From: UBA1189 sp964570685
GTDB lineage: Bacteria > Bacteroidota > Bacteroidia > Bacteroidales > Bacteroidaceae
DNA: 64,000 nucleotides
Assembly (NCBI GenBank): GCA_964570685.1
Contig: CAZMZC010000004.1
Location: 28,398-92,397 of the forward strand
Reading direction: 5' to 3'
The position numbers and the translations under genes were made by a program. Below the pieces are notes generated by a model. That model worked only from the letters and a program-made list of their open reading frames with translations, did not search any database and was not told the origin of the DNA. Below are positions 53,735 through 63,713 of the stretch, piece after piece. The first letter of the stretch is position 1; each line of letters starts with the position of its first letter.

Positions 53735-55288
53735 ATGAGAAAGATAAAGCTATATGGTTTATTGTTAGTATCAACCTTGCTGTTAGGTTCTTGCAGTGAT
53801 TGGTTGGATATATTGCCCAATAACGAACAGGTAACTGATAATTATTGGAAATCAAAGGAGGATGTAGAGGCCGTCATTGCTTCGGGCTATTATTATATGC
53901 GAGAGGCGGTTCCTACATTTATCTCTTGGGGTGAAGTTCGTGGAGGAAACATTTTTTCCATACTTTCGGATGATGCCAAGATACAGAACTTTAATGTAAC
54001 ACCTACCGATAAGATTTGTGAGTATTCTAAGATATACAAAATCATCGGTATGGCCAATTCTGTATTGAAGTATGCTCCTACAGTTGTCAATGAGGATGAA
54101 ACCTACTATGAACCTGTGATGAACTCACATTTGGCAGAGGCTTATTTTATGCGTGCGTACTGCTATTTCTTGTTAGTGAAGAACTTCCGTGATGTTCCTT
54201 TAGTGACAGAGGCCTATGTTAATGACGAGGCAGAGTATAATATCCCTAAGTCCACTGAAGCTGAGATTATTGCGCAAATTAAAGGGGATATTAAGACAGC
54301 TTTGGCCTCTGGTGCTGCGAAAGGAAGCTATGAGGAAGACTGGCAGACTAAAGGACGCACGACTAAATGGGCTTTGTATGCGTTGATGGCAGATGTCTGT
54401 CTGTGGAATCACGATTACGATGAGTGTATTATTTATTGTAATGAGATACTTAATGCAACAGATGCTTTCCGTCCGGTGTTTATTAGTAACCCTTATCAGT
54501 GGTTTGAGTTATTTTACCCGGGAAACAGCAATGAATCAATCTTTGAGCTGAATTGGGATTATGCTGCATATGCTCAAAGCAATAACTTTGGCAGTCGTTT
54601 CTCCATTGGCTCATCTTCAACGTATAAGTATACCGATGTGGCTATTGCCAAGATGAAGGATGAGACCAAAGAGGCTCTTGAGCAACTTGATGGTAGCGCA
54701 GAGGGTAGAGTAGGGCGTATGTTAATGGCTTCTTATGTTCATTCTGGTTCCAACTTGAATGACTACCAGAATCAAAATCAGTTCTATATCTGGAAATATA
54801 AGGGTACTGATATTGTAGATATGGGTAATGTACGTCTACAAGAGGACGCCAACTTTATTCTTTATCGTGTTGCCGAAGTGATGCTGATGAAAGCTGAGGC
54901 ATTGATTATGAAAGGGGGCGTCGAATCTTGGAAAGCTGCTCTTGATATAATCAACGTAGTCCGTGTACGTGCTATGCTTACCCCCCTTGATATCAATGTG
55001 GAGGAGACTGATGAGCTAACTCTTCTGCAAGCAGTCTTGTATGAACGTGAAATGGAGTTTATGGCAGAAGGTAAACGCTGGTACGACCTATTGCGATTTG
55101 CACGCTATAATGAGAAGTATGCAACTGAGTTTGTTAATATCATTGTAGAGTCCAATCAGACCTATAATAAGCAATGGATTCGTTCGGTTCTTCAAGATGA
55201 GAACGCTTGGTATCTGCCTATTCCGTATAGTGAGATTGAGATAAACTCGGAGCTGAAGCAGAATCCCTATTATCAAACGACTAACTAA
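53735..55288 (+). CDS. SusD/RagB-family glycan-binding lipoprotein 1
   Basis: 517 aa; lipobox LLLGSC gives a surface lipoprotein. The N-terminal SusD-like signature (DWLDILPNNEQVTDNYW, then EAYFMRAYCYFLLVKNF with TPR-like helices) and the C-terminal RagB region (ALDIINVVRVRAM, LYEREMEFMAEGKRWYDLLRFA) are clear. It caps the SusC transporter and binds the glycan. The ATG at 53726 is an alternative start; 53735 gives the same MRKIKL opening as the second SusC. Confidence 0.94.
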   Translation: MRKIKLYGLLLVSTLLLGSCSDWLDILPNNEQVTDNYWKSKEDVEAVIASGYYYMREAVPTFISWGEVRGGNIFSILSDDAKIQNFNVTPTDKICEYSKIYKIIGMANSVLKYAPTVVNEDETYYEPVMNSHLAEAYFMRAYCYFLLVKNFRDVPLVTEAYVNDEAEYNIPKSTEAEIIAQIKGDIKTALASGAAKGSYEEDWQTKGRTTKWALYALMADVCLWNHDYDECIIYCNEILNATDAFRPVFISNPYQWFELFYPGNSNESIFELNWDYAAYAQSNNFGSRFSIGSSSTYKYTDVAIAKMKDETKEALEQLDGSAEGRVGRMLMASYVHSGSNLNDYQNQNQFYIWKYKGTDIVDMGNVRLQEDANFILYRVAEVMLMKAEALIMKGGVESWKAALDIINVVRVRAMLTPLDINVEETDELTLLQAVLYEREMEFMAEGKRWYDLLRFARYNEKYATEFVNIIVESNQTYNKQWIRSVLQDENAWYLPIPYSEIEINSELKQNPYYQTTN

Positions 55289-55297
55289 CGTATTGTC

Positions 55298-56971
55298 ATG
55301 AAAAAGTATATGAATAAAGTATGGAAGATGTCGGTGCTGCTCTTTATCGCTGTGACAACATGGGCTTGTGACGATGAAAAAGAGGGGAGCATGTATCAGA
55401 TATTTGAGGATAACCCGGCAGCCTCATTCTTGGCTGAGCAGGATGAGTTTTCTGAGTGGGTTGCTATTATGCGATATGCTGATCTGTACAATGCACTGAA
55501 CTATGCGAGTGAGGACTTCACTCTTTTCGTACCCAACAATGAGGCTGTCCAACGTTTTTATGAAGCGAAGGGAGTAAGTGGTATTACAGAGTTGGGTGTT
55601 GAGTATGCGAAGGCGCTTGTGCTTCAGCATTCAGTGGAAGATTCCATTAGGGTAGAGGAGTTTTTGCGTAAGACAGAAGTTACAAGTTTGTCCGATGCTA
55701 AGATTACCATATCCATTGATACCGTCAATGCAGGTGAGGTGCTTCTCAATAATAGTATTCGTATTTATGAGATGGGGGTGCATACGTTTAACGCCATATT
55801 GTATTATGTATCCGATGTGATGACACCTCTTGTAGAGACCGTCTACGATCGGGTATCAGCACCTCGTTATTCCATTATGAAGGAGGCTGTTGATGCTACT
55901 GGTTGGGATAAGGTATTGTCTACAATAGCTGATACTGTTTCTGAGTTGGGTGTTATCACTGTCAATAGACACTATTATACGCTTTTGGCTCCGTCAGATG
56001 AAGCCTTTGCGAAGGCTGGAATCAGCGATTTGTCGGCATTGAAGCAGATGTTGGGAGCCGATGAGAATGTACAGGATTCTACCAATGCCCTCTATCAGTA
56101 TGTGGCTTATCATGTACTTAGGGGAGAATATAAGTATGTCGACTTGACATCATTCTTGGGTACTGATACGACTCGAATATGGAGTACGATGGCTGCTAAT
56201 CAAGCACTTACGGTTACGGTAGACTCTACTACGGCCGAGCTTTATCATATAAATAAAATAGCCGATAAAGCAAACTTTGTTGTCTCAGCTTGTGATGTGG
56301 CAGGAAAGAACGGATATCTGCATGAGATTGATGGCTATCTCCCTATTTGGGAACCCGATCCTTCTACCGTAGTATGGGATCTCTGCGATTATGTTGAGGT
56401 GAAGAACATTGTCGCTGAGGCGGGCTTTGTGTATCAACCGGCAGTTTCAGAGACTGAAGATAAGATTAACATTTCCAAGGCGGCATGCTATGTTACTGAG
56501 ATGTCACCTTCGGGAGCCAGTAACAATAGTTTAAGCACGATTACTTATATCACATGTAAAGATGGTGGACGTTGGGATGAATGTGTATTTCACGATCGTG
56601 TGGCCTTTAATATTGGACATATGGGGTCAGTTGCTTTGCGTACACCTACCGTGATTCGTGGTAAATACAGAGTAGAGATTTCTATGGTATATACTTCAGA
56701 TATGGCTTTCATGCGTAAGATGACAGACGGTAATGGTGGTATGATGCGTGTAACCATTGATGGTGCTGATATGCGTAATGTCAGTCCCTATACTACTATT
56801 ACCAAGAATGCCCCAGATGTGTATACGGCTACGTTGTATGATGAGATAACATTTGATACAACGGCCGATCATGAACTCAAGTTTGTGGTATTGGATCCAG
56901 CTGCTAGCTCAAACGGAAAGTTTAGTCTGCAGTTTGACTGTATCACATTTATTCCAATAACCGAAGAATGA
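55298..56971 (+). CDS. Fasciclin-domain surface lipoprotein 2
   Basis: 557 aa; lipobox TTWACDDE. Two fasciclin-like domains are suggested by FTLFVPNNEAVQRFY (about 65-80) and YTLLAPSDEAFAKAGI (about 225-240), the second closed by GYLHEIDGYLPIWEPDP. A C-terminal beta-sandwich (about 370-557), possibly carbohydrate binding, follows. The stop overlaps the next start by 4 bp. It takes the place that SusE/SusF proteins occupy in starch-type loci. Confidence 0.82.
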   Translation: MKKYMNKVWKMSVLLFIAVTTWACDDEKEGSMYQIFEDNPAASFLAEQDEFSEWVAIMRYADLYNALNYASEDFTLFVPNNEAVQRFYEAKGVSGITELGVEYAKALVLQHSVEDSIRVEEFLRKTEVTSLSDAKITISIDTVNAGEVLLNNSIRIYEMGVHTFNAILYYVSDVMTPLVETVYDRVSAPRYSIMKEAVDATGWDKVLSTIADTVSELGVITVNRHYYTLLAPSDEAFAKAGISDLSALKQMLGADENVQDSTNALYQYVAYHVLRGEYKYVDLTSFLGTDTTRIWSTMAANQALTVTVDSTTAELYHINKIADKANFVVSACDVAGKNGYLHEIDGYLPIWEPDPSTVVWDLCDYVEVKNIVAEAGFVYQPAVSETEDKINISKAACYVTEMSPSGASNNSLSTITYITCKDGGRWDECVFHDRVAFNIGHMGSVALRTPTVIRGKYRVEISMVYTSDMAFMRKMTDGNGGMMRVTIDGADMRNVSPYTTITKNAPDVYTATLYDEITFDTTADHELKFVVLDPAASSNGKFSLQFDCITFIPITEE

Positions 56972-58689
56972 ATTGTCCTATGAAGAGTATAATGAAATTA
57001 TTTCCGATATGGGTAGCGACTGTGGCGCTGACCGCATGTAATGATGGTTGGGACAACTATTATAATAATCCCGAGACATCGATTTCTAATGAGCAGTTGA
57101 ACATTAGTGAATTGAAATCGTATGATTATCTGAATACACGCGACGACTTGAAAGATATGTTTCATTTCCTTGAAGATCAGCAAGTCTTCACATTGATCGA
57201 GGAAAAGGGACAGTTGCATACACTGATGGTTGTAGAAAACGACGCATTCGTACAGCCAGAAGCGGAAGACGCTCAGACGATGGCATTCTCTCATGTAACA
57301 GACATTGCGATGTCACCTTCGCATTTGTATGATGGTGAGCGTATATTGATGTGGCATGAGAAATTTGTAAAAGTGTCTATGGATTCTTTGGCACTATTGG
57401 GTAAACTGGAACATATCCGTTTCAATGGTTCGCCCATTCAGGAGGTGATAAAGACTAAAGATGGTTACATCTATGTATTAAGCGAGATGATTGTGACTCC
57501 TACTTCACTTTATGATTTCATCCAAGAACTTCCTGAGGAATATTCAATGTTCCAAGAGATGATATTGGAATCGGGTGGAAGAGAGTTTGATAAGACTAAT
57601 AGTAAGCCTATTGGTGTGGATGCAACAGGAAATACCATATATGATTCTGTATTTATTTATACCAATGAGTTCTTTGATAAGAAATCTTTCAGCCTTAGTT
57701 CAGAGTCATTGACTGCGACTATGTTGATATTCTCTAATGATGTCATTAATCAAGCTTTAGAGCAGGCACGCACAACCTTGGCATCGTGGGGAATGGAGCG
57801 TGATGAGGAGGTGATTAAGAGATGGATTCTTGAGGTCGCATTCTTTAATCAGATATATGATGCTGCTGATTTCGCGATAGATCAAGATTTATCCTCTATC
57901 TATAATCGCCAATGGCGTACAAAGGAGCAATCAATAGACGTCGGCAATCCTATATCCTTATCCAATGGTGTGGCTTACAATGTCAATGCTCTACGTATAC
58001 CTAACAATATACTTATTTATCGTTTGAAGGATTGGTTCTACAATTACGAGTATTGCACAGACGTGCAGAAATCTGATTTCTTCCAATACAATAACCTGAA
58101 AGATTTGAAGTGCAATACTGATGTTGACTATTGGACTCCCGAAGAGGGTGTATGGCCGAAGATTCGCGATCGTGTACTTCAGGCAAAGTGTGAAGTATCT
58201 ACAGAAGGTTTCTATCTCGAATTCACTCCTATTAAGTACAATTCTGATAAAGGAACGGTTTCTGAATGGTTAGTTCCACCAGGCACTTATCGTTTGGCAA
58301 TGGGATTCAAGCAGGGTATAGGGCTTGACTTGTCTATAACCGTATATGCCAAGACAGACGGCAAGAAGGTGGAAATCGGTACCAATACAATCAATGTGGG
58401 TTCGTCTACAACTTATCATTACGATCGTGGAGCAGAACTGTCAGATGGTTATCCTGAAGGATATTCTAAGGAGGAAATAGATCGCCTGACTGCTACAGGT
58501 ACTGATCTTGGAAAGAAAGCCAAGAACTATGATACAGACGGTGGCATGGTGATAGAGGAACTTGTTATCCCCGACTTGAATGAGGGCAAGGCTATGCCGT
58601 TGGTGATTCGTATAGAGGCAGCTACAGGTGTTAGCAGCACGCTTACGTTCTGTCATTGGTGTTTGCGTCCTACAATTAATAACTACTAA
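56968..58689 (+). CDS. Fasciclin-like surface lipoprotein 3
   Basis: 573 aa; lipobox VALTACND. The N-terminal half shows weak fasciclin-like features (HTLMVVENDAFVQP, VIKTKDGYIYVLSEMIVTP, followed by YDFIQELPEEYSMFQEMIL). The C-terminal part (about 410-573) is a beta-rich domain with WLVPPGTYRLAMGFKQG, similar in layout to that of fasciclin lipoprotein 2. It is translationally coupled to the gene before it and 15 bp before the second susC. Fold assignment of the first half is less sure. Confidence 0.75.
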   Translation: MNCPMKSIMKLFPIWVATVALTACNDGWDNYYNNPETSISNEQLNISELKSYDYLNTRDDLKDMFHFLEDQQVFTLIEEKGQLHTLMVVENDAFVQPEAEDAQTMAFSHVTDIAMSPSHLYDGERILMWHEKFVKVSMDSLALLGKLEHIRFNGSPIQEVIKTKDGYIYVLSEMIVTPTSLYDFIQELPEEYSMFQEMILESGGREFDKTNSKPIGVDATGNTIYDSVFIYTNEFFDKKSFSLSSESLTATMLIFSNDVINQALEQARTTLASWGMERDEEVIKRWILEVAFFNQIYDAADFAIDQDLSSIYNRQWRTKEQSIDVGNPISLSNGVAYNVNALRIPNNILIYRLKDWFYNYEYCTDVQKSDFFQYNNLKDLKCNTDVDYWTPEEGVWPKIRDRVLQAKCEVSTEGFYLEFTPIKYNSDKGTVSEWLVPPGTYRLAMGFKQGIGLDLSITVYAKTDGKKVEIGTNTINVGSSTTYHYDRGAELSDGYPEGYSKEEIDRLTATGTDLGKKAKNYDTDGGMVIEELVIPDLNEGKAMPLVIRIEAATGVSSTLTFCHWCLRPTINNY

Positions 58690-58704
58690 TAATTTAGAAC
58701 TGTA

Positions 58705-61700
58705 ATGAGAAAGATAAAGTTATTATTATTGTTGTTTGCGGTAATGGTATTTAGCGATACCGTAGCACAGACATTGCAGGGTACGGTATATTCTTCTGAG
58801 GGATACCCATTGCAGGATGCGGTAGTATCTTCTTCGGGTGTAGAGAGTGTGCAGACTGATCAAAGCGGACACTTCCAAATTGAAGGGCTAGTGGATGGTG
58901 CCTATATTAAGGTGTGGGCTCCTGGCTTTTTCTCTCAGGAATTAAAGGTTAAGGGAGATTCTAAGGTTTCTATCATTCTGGTTCGTGACGATGCTTATAA
59001 ATACAATGAAAGTGCTGTCTTACCTTACAGGATAGAGAATACTGCCAACCTCAGTGGTGCCCGTAACCTTAGTAAGAAGGATTTTGCTCTGGGTTCATCC
59101 ACTATTGACCGTGCGATGCAGGGGGAGTTTGCCGGGCTGCAGGTCGTCAATAAGAGTGGTATGACGGGAGAGGGCGCTTATATGGCTTTGCAGGGTATCC
59201 AAACTTTGAGTGCAGATAATGTTCCCTTAGTGGTGATAAATGGTGTTCCCTTTATGCCCGACAAGGACGAATCGCAGCTCATCGGTGGCTATTCGCGTTC
59301 AATTTTCCAAGCTATCAATGTGCAGGATATACAGAATATTACAGTGTTGCGTGGCGCTGAGGCCTCTTTGTATGGTTCGTTAGGCTCCAATGGTGTGATT
59401 CTTATTGAGACTGATGGAGCAACTTCTGATGATATGAATACCAAGATTTCCTATTCTGGCCAGTTTGGTTTCAATTGGAACAATCGTTGCATCCCTCTTA
59501 TGGGTGTTGCTGATTATAAATCATACCTTTTTGATGTAGGTCTTACCTACTATGACAATATGGAGACATTCTTCACCGACTTCCCCTTTCTTAAAGGTTC
59601 TGATAATCCGTTCAATTATTATTATCAGTATGATACCGATTGGCAGGACTATCTCTATCAAAATGGAATGACTACTGATCATCTTGTTCGTGTTGAAGGT
59701 GGTGACGCTATTGCTAAGTATGACATATCATTAGGCTATATGCGTGATGAAGGTACGTTGCAGAATACCTACTCAGATCGTTTCAATACACAAATCAATA
59801 CCAATGTGCTCGTGAGCAAGCAGTTTGAGATTAGCACCAATCTTAGTTTGGCTTATTTGAATGGCCGTTATCAAGAGCAAGGAATGCGTGTAGAAACCAA
59901 TCCTTTGCTTGCGGCCTATAAACGTGCTCCCTTGCTTAGCCCCTATAAGAGTGATATGTATGGTGATTTGCTTGAAACTTATTCAAGTTATTATTTTGGC
60001 GCTAACACGAACACCGACTTTATTGTTAGCAATCCGTTAGCTATTATCCATACAGCTTCGGAAGAGGCTCGCCAATATGACGTCAATATGAAAATACAGT
60101 TGGCCTACAAGCCTACTAATCATTTGTCATTAAATGCTGCGCTGGGTTTGTATTACAATTATGATCAGCAGGGAGTATTCATTCCTGGTGTCAACAATTC
60201 TGATATTGTTCCTATTTTTGACACTTATGGTGAGGCTGCCAATACTGTCCGTCAGGGAGTAGCAACTACGTTCAATATGTTCTACAATGTCAATGCTGCT
60301 TACACGAGCAAGTTTGATAGAATGTTAGTTGATTTACGTTTAGGAGGTCAGGTCTTGACAACTTCTAACGAATATGATATGGGTTCTGGACGCAATACTG
60401 CTAATGACTTCTATCAGACTTTAGGGGATGTTAATGGTATTGGTGTCTTCTTCTCGGGATATACAAGTGCTTGGAATTGGCTAAATGCATATGCTCGTGC
60501 ATCCTTTACTTGGGATGACTATCTTAATATGGCATTTAACGTTTCTACCGATGGAGCTTCCTCTACAGGTAAAGATACGCAACGTATGGGCGTATATCCA
60601 TCAGGCTCAGTAATGTTAATGGCCAAGCAGCTCTCGCTCTTCAGGGATATGAACTTTTTTAATAAGTTGAACCTTTGGGCAGACTATGGCCTTACAGGAA
60701 ATAGCCGTTTTTCGGGAAATTATGGGAAATATTATTACACTAGTCGTCCTTATCAAATGATAGCAGGTATTATTAGGGCTAATGTACCTAATACTAAAAT
60801 CAAATGGGAGGAGAATAGACGTGCTAACCTTGGACTTGACTTGGCTATGTGGAAAAACCGTGTGAATCTTTCCGCTGCGGCTTATATTAACCGCGCCACT
60901 GATGTGCTTATGCTCAGCAATACCTCTTCGGCTTATGGCACTAGCCTTCATTATAGTAATGATGCTGCTATTACCAGTAGAGGCTATGATATTAGCTTGC
61001 AGGTAGCCCCGGTATATAACAAGAATTTCAAATGGATTATTGGGGGTAGTGTCAGTGCTCTTAATAATAAGGTGTCATCACTTGGCGATGAGGATATGCT
61101 CGTTAGTACCTTGTCGGATGATGCTACTATCATCACCAAGGTCGGTGAAAATCCCTATAGCTTCTATGGATACGAAGTGGAAGGGGTATTCTCTACGATT
61201 AGTGAGGCAAAAGAAGCCAACCTGAAGAATAGTAATGGCATAGCTTATGAGGCAGGTGATATGCACTATGTAGACCAGAATTTGGATGGTATTATTAATC
61301 ATAAGGACCGTGTGATTCTTGGCTCGGCGACTCCGGATCTTTTTGGTACGCTGTATAATCGTTTTGAATATCGTGGTTTTGCGCTGGATGTTACTTGGGG
61401 CTATTCGTTAGGCAATGAGGCTTATAATGCTACTCGCCGCTATCTGGAGTCGGCTGATGATTTTGGTAATCAGAGCAAAGCGCTGCTTCGCCGTTGGACT
61501 ATGGATGGGCAGATGACAGATATCCCACGTGCTAACTATGGAGATATCATTGGCAATAATGATTTCTCGGAACGTTGGATTGAAGATGCCTCATATTTGA
61601 AACTGAGAGATGTCACCCTCAGCTATACATTTAAGACTCCTTTGTGGAAAGTCTTTCAGGGTGGAACAGTATATGTTACTGGACAAAATCTTCTCTGCTT

Positions 61701-61824
61701 CACCAACTATCTTGGGGCAGATCCTGAATTTGCATACTCGTATACTCCTATTATGCAGGGTGTAGACTATGCTAAGGTAGCTATGCCGAGAACTGTAAAA
61801 CTGGGTGTTAACTTGAATTTCTAA
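58705..61824 (+). CDS. SusC/RagA-family TonB-dependent outer membrane transporter 2
   Basis: 1039 aa; signal peptide ending TVAQ. A carboxypeptidase-regulatory-like domain (TLQGTVYSSEGYPLQDAVV) precedes a degenerate plug: MQGEFAGLQVVNKSG is present but the usual IRG motif reads ALQGIQTLS, and the end is NITVLRGAEASLYGSLGSNG. The barrel ends LGVNLNF. It is quite unlike SusC 1, so the two are not a recent duplication. It is paired with the SusD homologue 22 bp downstream and probably handles a different size or branch of the same glycan. Confidence 0.92.
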   Translation: MRKIKLLLLLFAVMVFSDTVAQTLQGTVYSSEGYPLQDAVVSSSGVESVQTDQSGHFQIEGLVDGAYIKVWAPGFFSQELKVKGDSKVSIILVRDDAYKYNESAVLPYRIENTANLSGARNLSKKDFALGSSTIDRAMQGEFAGLQVVNKSGMTGEGAYMALQGIQTLSADNVPLVVINGVPFMPDKDESQLIGGYSRSIFQAINVQDIQNITVLRGAEASLYGSLGSNGVILIETDGATSDDMNTKISYSGQFGFNWNNRCIPLMGVADYKSYLFDVGLTYYDNMETFFTDFPFLKGSDNPFNYYYQYDTDWQDYLYQNGMTTDHLVRVEGGDAIAKYDISLGYMRDEGTLQNTYSDRFNTQINTNVLVSKQFEISTNLSLAYLNGRYQEQGMRVETNPLLAAYKRAPLLSPYKSDMYGDLLETYSSYYFGANTNTDFIVSNPLAIIHTASEEARQYDVNMKIQLAYKPTNHLSLNAALGLYYNYDQQGVFIPGVNNSDIVPIFDTYGEAANTVRQGVATTFNMFYNVNAAYTSKFDRMLVDLRLGGQVLTTSNEYDMGSGRNTANDFYQTLGDVNGIGVFFSGYTSAWNWLNAYARASFTWDDYLNMAFNVSTDGASSTGKDTQRMGVYPSGSVMLMAKQLSLFRDMNFFNKLNLWADYGLTGNSRFSGNYGKYYYTSRPYQMIAGIIRANVPNTKIKWEENRRANLGLDLAMWKNRVNLSAAAYINRATDVLMLSNTSSAYGTSLHYSNDAAITSRGYDISLQVAPVYNKNFKWIIGGSVSALNNKVSSLGDEDMLVSTLSDDATIITKVGENPYSFYGYEVEGVFSTISEAKEANLKNSNGIAYEAGDMHYVDQNLDGIINHKDRVILGSATPDLFGTLYNRFEYRGFALDVTWGYSLGNEAYNATRRYLESADDFGNQSKALLRRWTMDGQMTDIPRANYGDIIGNNDFSERWIEDASYLKLRDVTLSYTFKTPLWKVFQGGTVYVTGQNLLCFTNYLGADPEFAYSYTPIMQGVDYAKVAMPRTVKLGVNLNF

Positions 61825-61846
61825 AAACAATTACATAGCTCTTATT

Positions 61847-63598
61847 ATGAAATCACTCCATAAGTCGCTATTTTCATTGTGCTTGGGTACTATAGCACTA
61901 TTCTCTGCTTGTTCGGACTTTTTCGACCCGCAAACCAACGATGCTCTTGCAGGCGACCAATATATAGGTACGCAGACAGAGGTGTATACAGGTTATCTGG
62001 GTGTCATTACCAAATTGCAGGCTGTAGGCGATAAGCAAATATTCCTGACAGAAACGCGTGGCTCTCTGATTGAGCCAACACCTTATTCGATAGGTGAACT
62101 CATTGCACTCTATAATTATGATGCAGATATCAGTGGCAACTCTTATGCTGATCCGGCACCGTACTACGAACTTGTCATAGCCTGCAACGACTATATTGAC
62201 AATATGCAAACCTTCCGTAAGGAACGACCCGAATTAGTTGATGCCGAGAAGTTTGATGCACTTGTCAGCCTGACTCTTCGTGTCAAGGTGTGGGCTTATA
62301 TAACTATGGCTGAGATCTATGGTCAGGCTCTTTGGTTCGATGACCCTATGGTAGAGATGCAGAGTCTTGCCGACACTACCCGATTTAAGTTAATGGACCT
62401 GGAAGAAGTCGTGGAGGCCTGTATTGATTTGCTTGATAACGGTAGTGAGTTTACTGACTATGTTGATGGCACGTTGGAGTTCTCCTGGTATGAGTGGCTT
62501 GATCCCGAAACCGCTTTGGCAGAAAGTCAGTATCGCTACTGGGATTATATGACCCCACCTTACGAAGGACTTATGGCCAAACTTCTTCTGTGGCGTGGAA
62601 CTTTCCTGCAGCGTGATGGTCGTGCTGCTGATGGCTTGCCTTGCTATGAGCGGGTTGTTAACCTTATGCTTGGCCATTTTAATCCAATATTCGCAGAGTA
62701 TAAGAATAACCATAATAACCAGCGCAATGCGCGTGTACCGAGTCAGTTTGGTCGCTATTACGATAATATTGACCCCCATAGCGAGGAAGTCGTTTCGGCT
62801 ATTATCTATGACTATAAGCATAATCAGACCAATCGTTTGCTCAAGCATTTCAGTTCTGAGTATCCCAACGACTATCTGCTGCGTCCTAACTTAGAACGTT
62901 TGGAAGCAATGTTCGAGAACGATGAGTTCAATCCGGGTAGTTACAGCGAAGGGCGTACAGGCTCTACTTGTGGCGCTCGTGATGGAGGAAAGCATTATCT
63001 GGCCAAATTCCGTCCGATTGGTAGCTCACGTCGTCCCTATGCATATCAGGATGATGTGCATATCTACCTTTTCCGTTCAGCTGAGTATCACTTCTATCTC
63101 TTTGAGGCACTCAACCAGCTTGCTCGTTTCCAAGCAGCCGACGCTATTCTTAACAATGGTGTAAAGGGTGACCATTTTGTCAAAGCCGATGGTAATATGA
63201 TGAAAGATTCCAATGGCTACGGAACCCCCATTGAAGGCTTTGAGGGCTTCACGAATGACTGGACCACAGAACATTCAGGTGGAACAGTGAAATACCCAAG
63301 TATGGGTATACGCGGTTGTTTCGGTCTCTCGCCCCGTACGATTTTAACAGATTATAGGACCGAAGAGGGAAAATTTGCCTGTATGAAGGCCAACGATGTA
63401 GAAATGCTGCGTGAGATGCAACTTGAGTTCGCCGGTGAAGGAAAGAGTTATGCTACGATGATTCGTGTAGCAACTCGTTGGAACGATCCTTCAATAATCT
63501 CTGCTCTTATCGCTCCCAAATATGGCGCTCGTGCTGAAGATATGAAGCCAATTATCGAAGCACAGTATTTCGTGCCTTGGGATTTGGAGATTCGATAA
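61847..63598 (+). CDS. SusD/RagB-family glycan-binding lipoprotein 2
   Basis: 583 aa; lipobox LFSACSDF. The protein has SusD-like features: DFFDPQTNDALAGDQY near the N terminus, LTLRVKVWAYITMAEIYGQALWFD in the helical core, and the C-terminal EMLREMQLEFAGEGKSYATMIRVA, equivalent to the RagB signature. It is longer than SusD 1. It ends the run of plus-strand genes; no clear terminator follows. Confidence 0.9.
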   Translation: MKSLHKSLFSLCLGTIALFSACSDFFDPQTNDALAGDQYIGTQTEVYTGYLGVITKLQAVGDKQIFLTETRGSLIEPTPYSIGELIALYNYDADISGNSYADPAPYYELVIACNDYIDNMQTFRKERPELVDAEKFDALVSLTLRVKVWAYITMAEIYGQALWFDDPMVEMQSLADTTRFKLMDLEEVVEACIDLLDNGSEFTDYVDGTLEFSWYEWLDPETALAESQYRYWDYMTPPYEGLMAKLLLWRGTFLQRDGRAADGLPCYERVVNLMLGHFNPIFAEYKNNHNNQRNARVPSQFGRYYDNIDPHSEEVVSAIIYDYKHNQTNRLLKHFSSEYPNDYLLRPNLERLEAMFENDEFNPGSYSEGRTGSTCGARDGGKHYLAKFRPIGSSRRPYAYQDDVHIYLFRSAEYHFYLFEALNQLARFQAADAILNNGVKGDHFVKADGNMMKDSNGYGTPIEGFEGFTNDWTTEHSGGTVKYPSMGIRGCFGLSPRTILTDYRTEEGKFACMKANDVEMLREMQLEFAGEGKSYATMIRVATRWNDPSIISALIAPKYGARAEDMKPIIEAQYFVPWDLEIR

Positions 63599-63648
63599 TG
63601 TGTAGGAGATAAATGATACTGCTTACTAAAAAACCGTGCATGATGATA

Positions 63649-63659
63649 CCCCCCCCCCC
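63649..63659. repeat. Homopolymer of 11 C
   Basis: Eleven consecutive C bases between the last SusD gene and the transposase end; the second such tract in the window. Confidence 0.75.
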
Positions 63660-63713
63660 TTACCCCACGATGCGACTTGAGGCAATACGCTGTATTCCCG
63701 TAAGAGTTGGGAC

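Noticed and set aside
48134..63598. Starch-type Sus locus
   Set aside because: No SusA/B/G amylases, no SusE/F-type genes and no SusR; the linked PL1 and GH105 point to pectin instead.
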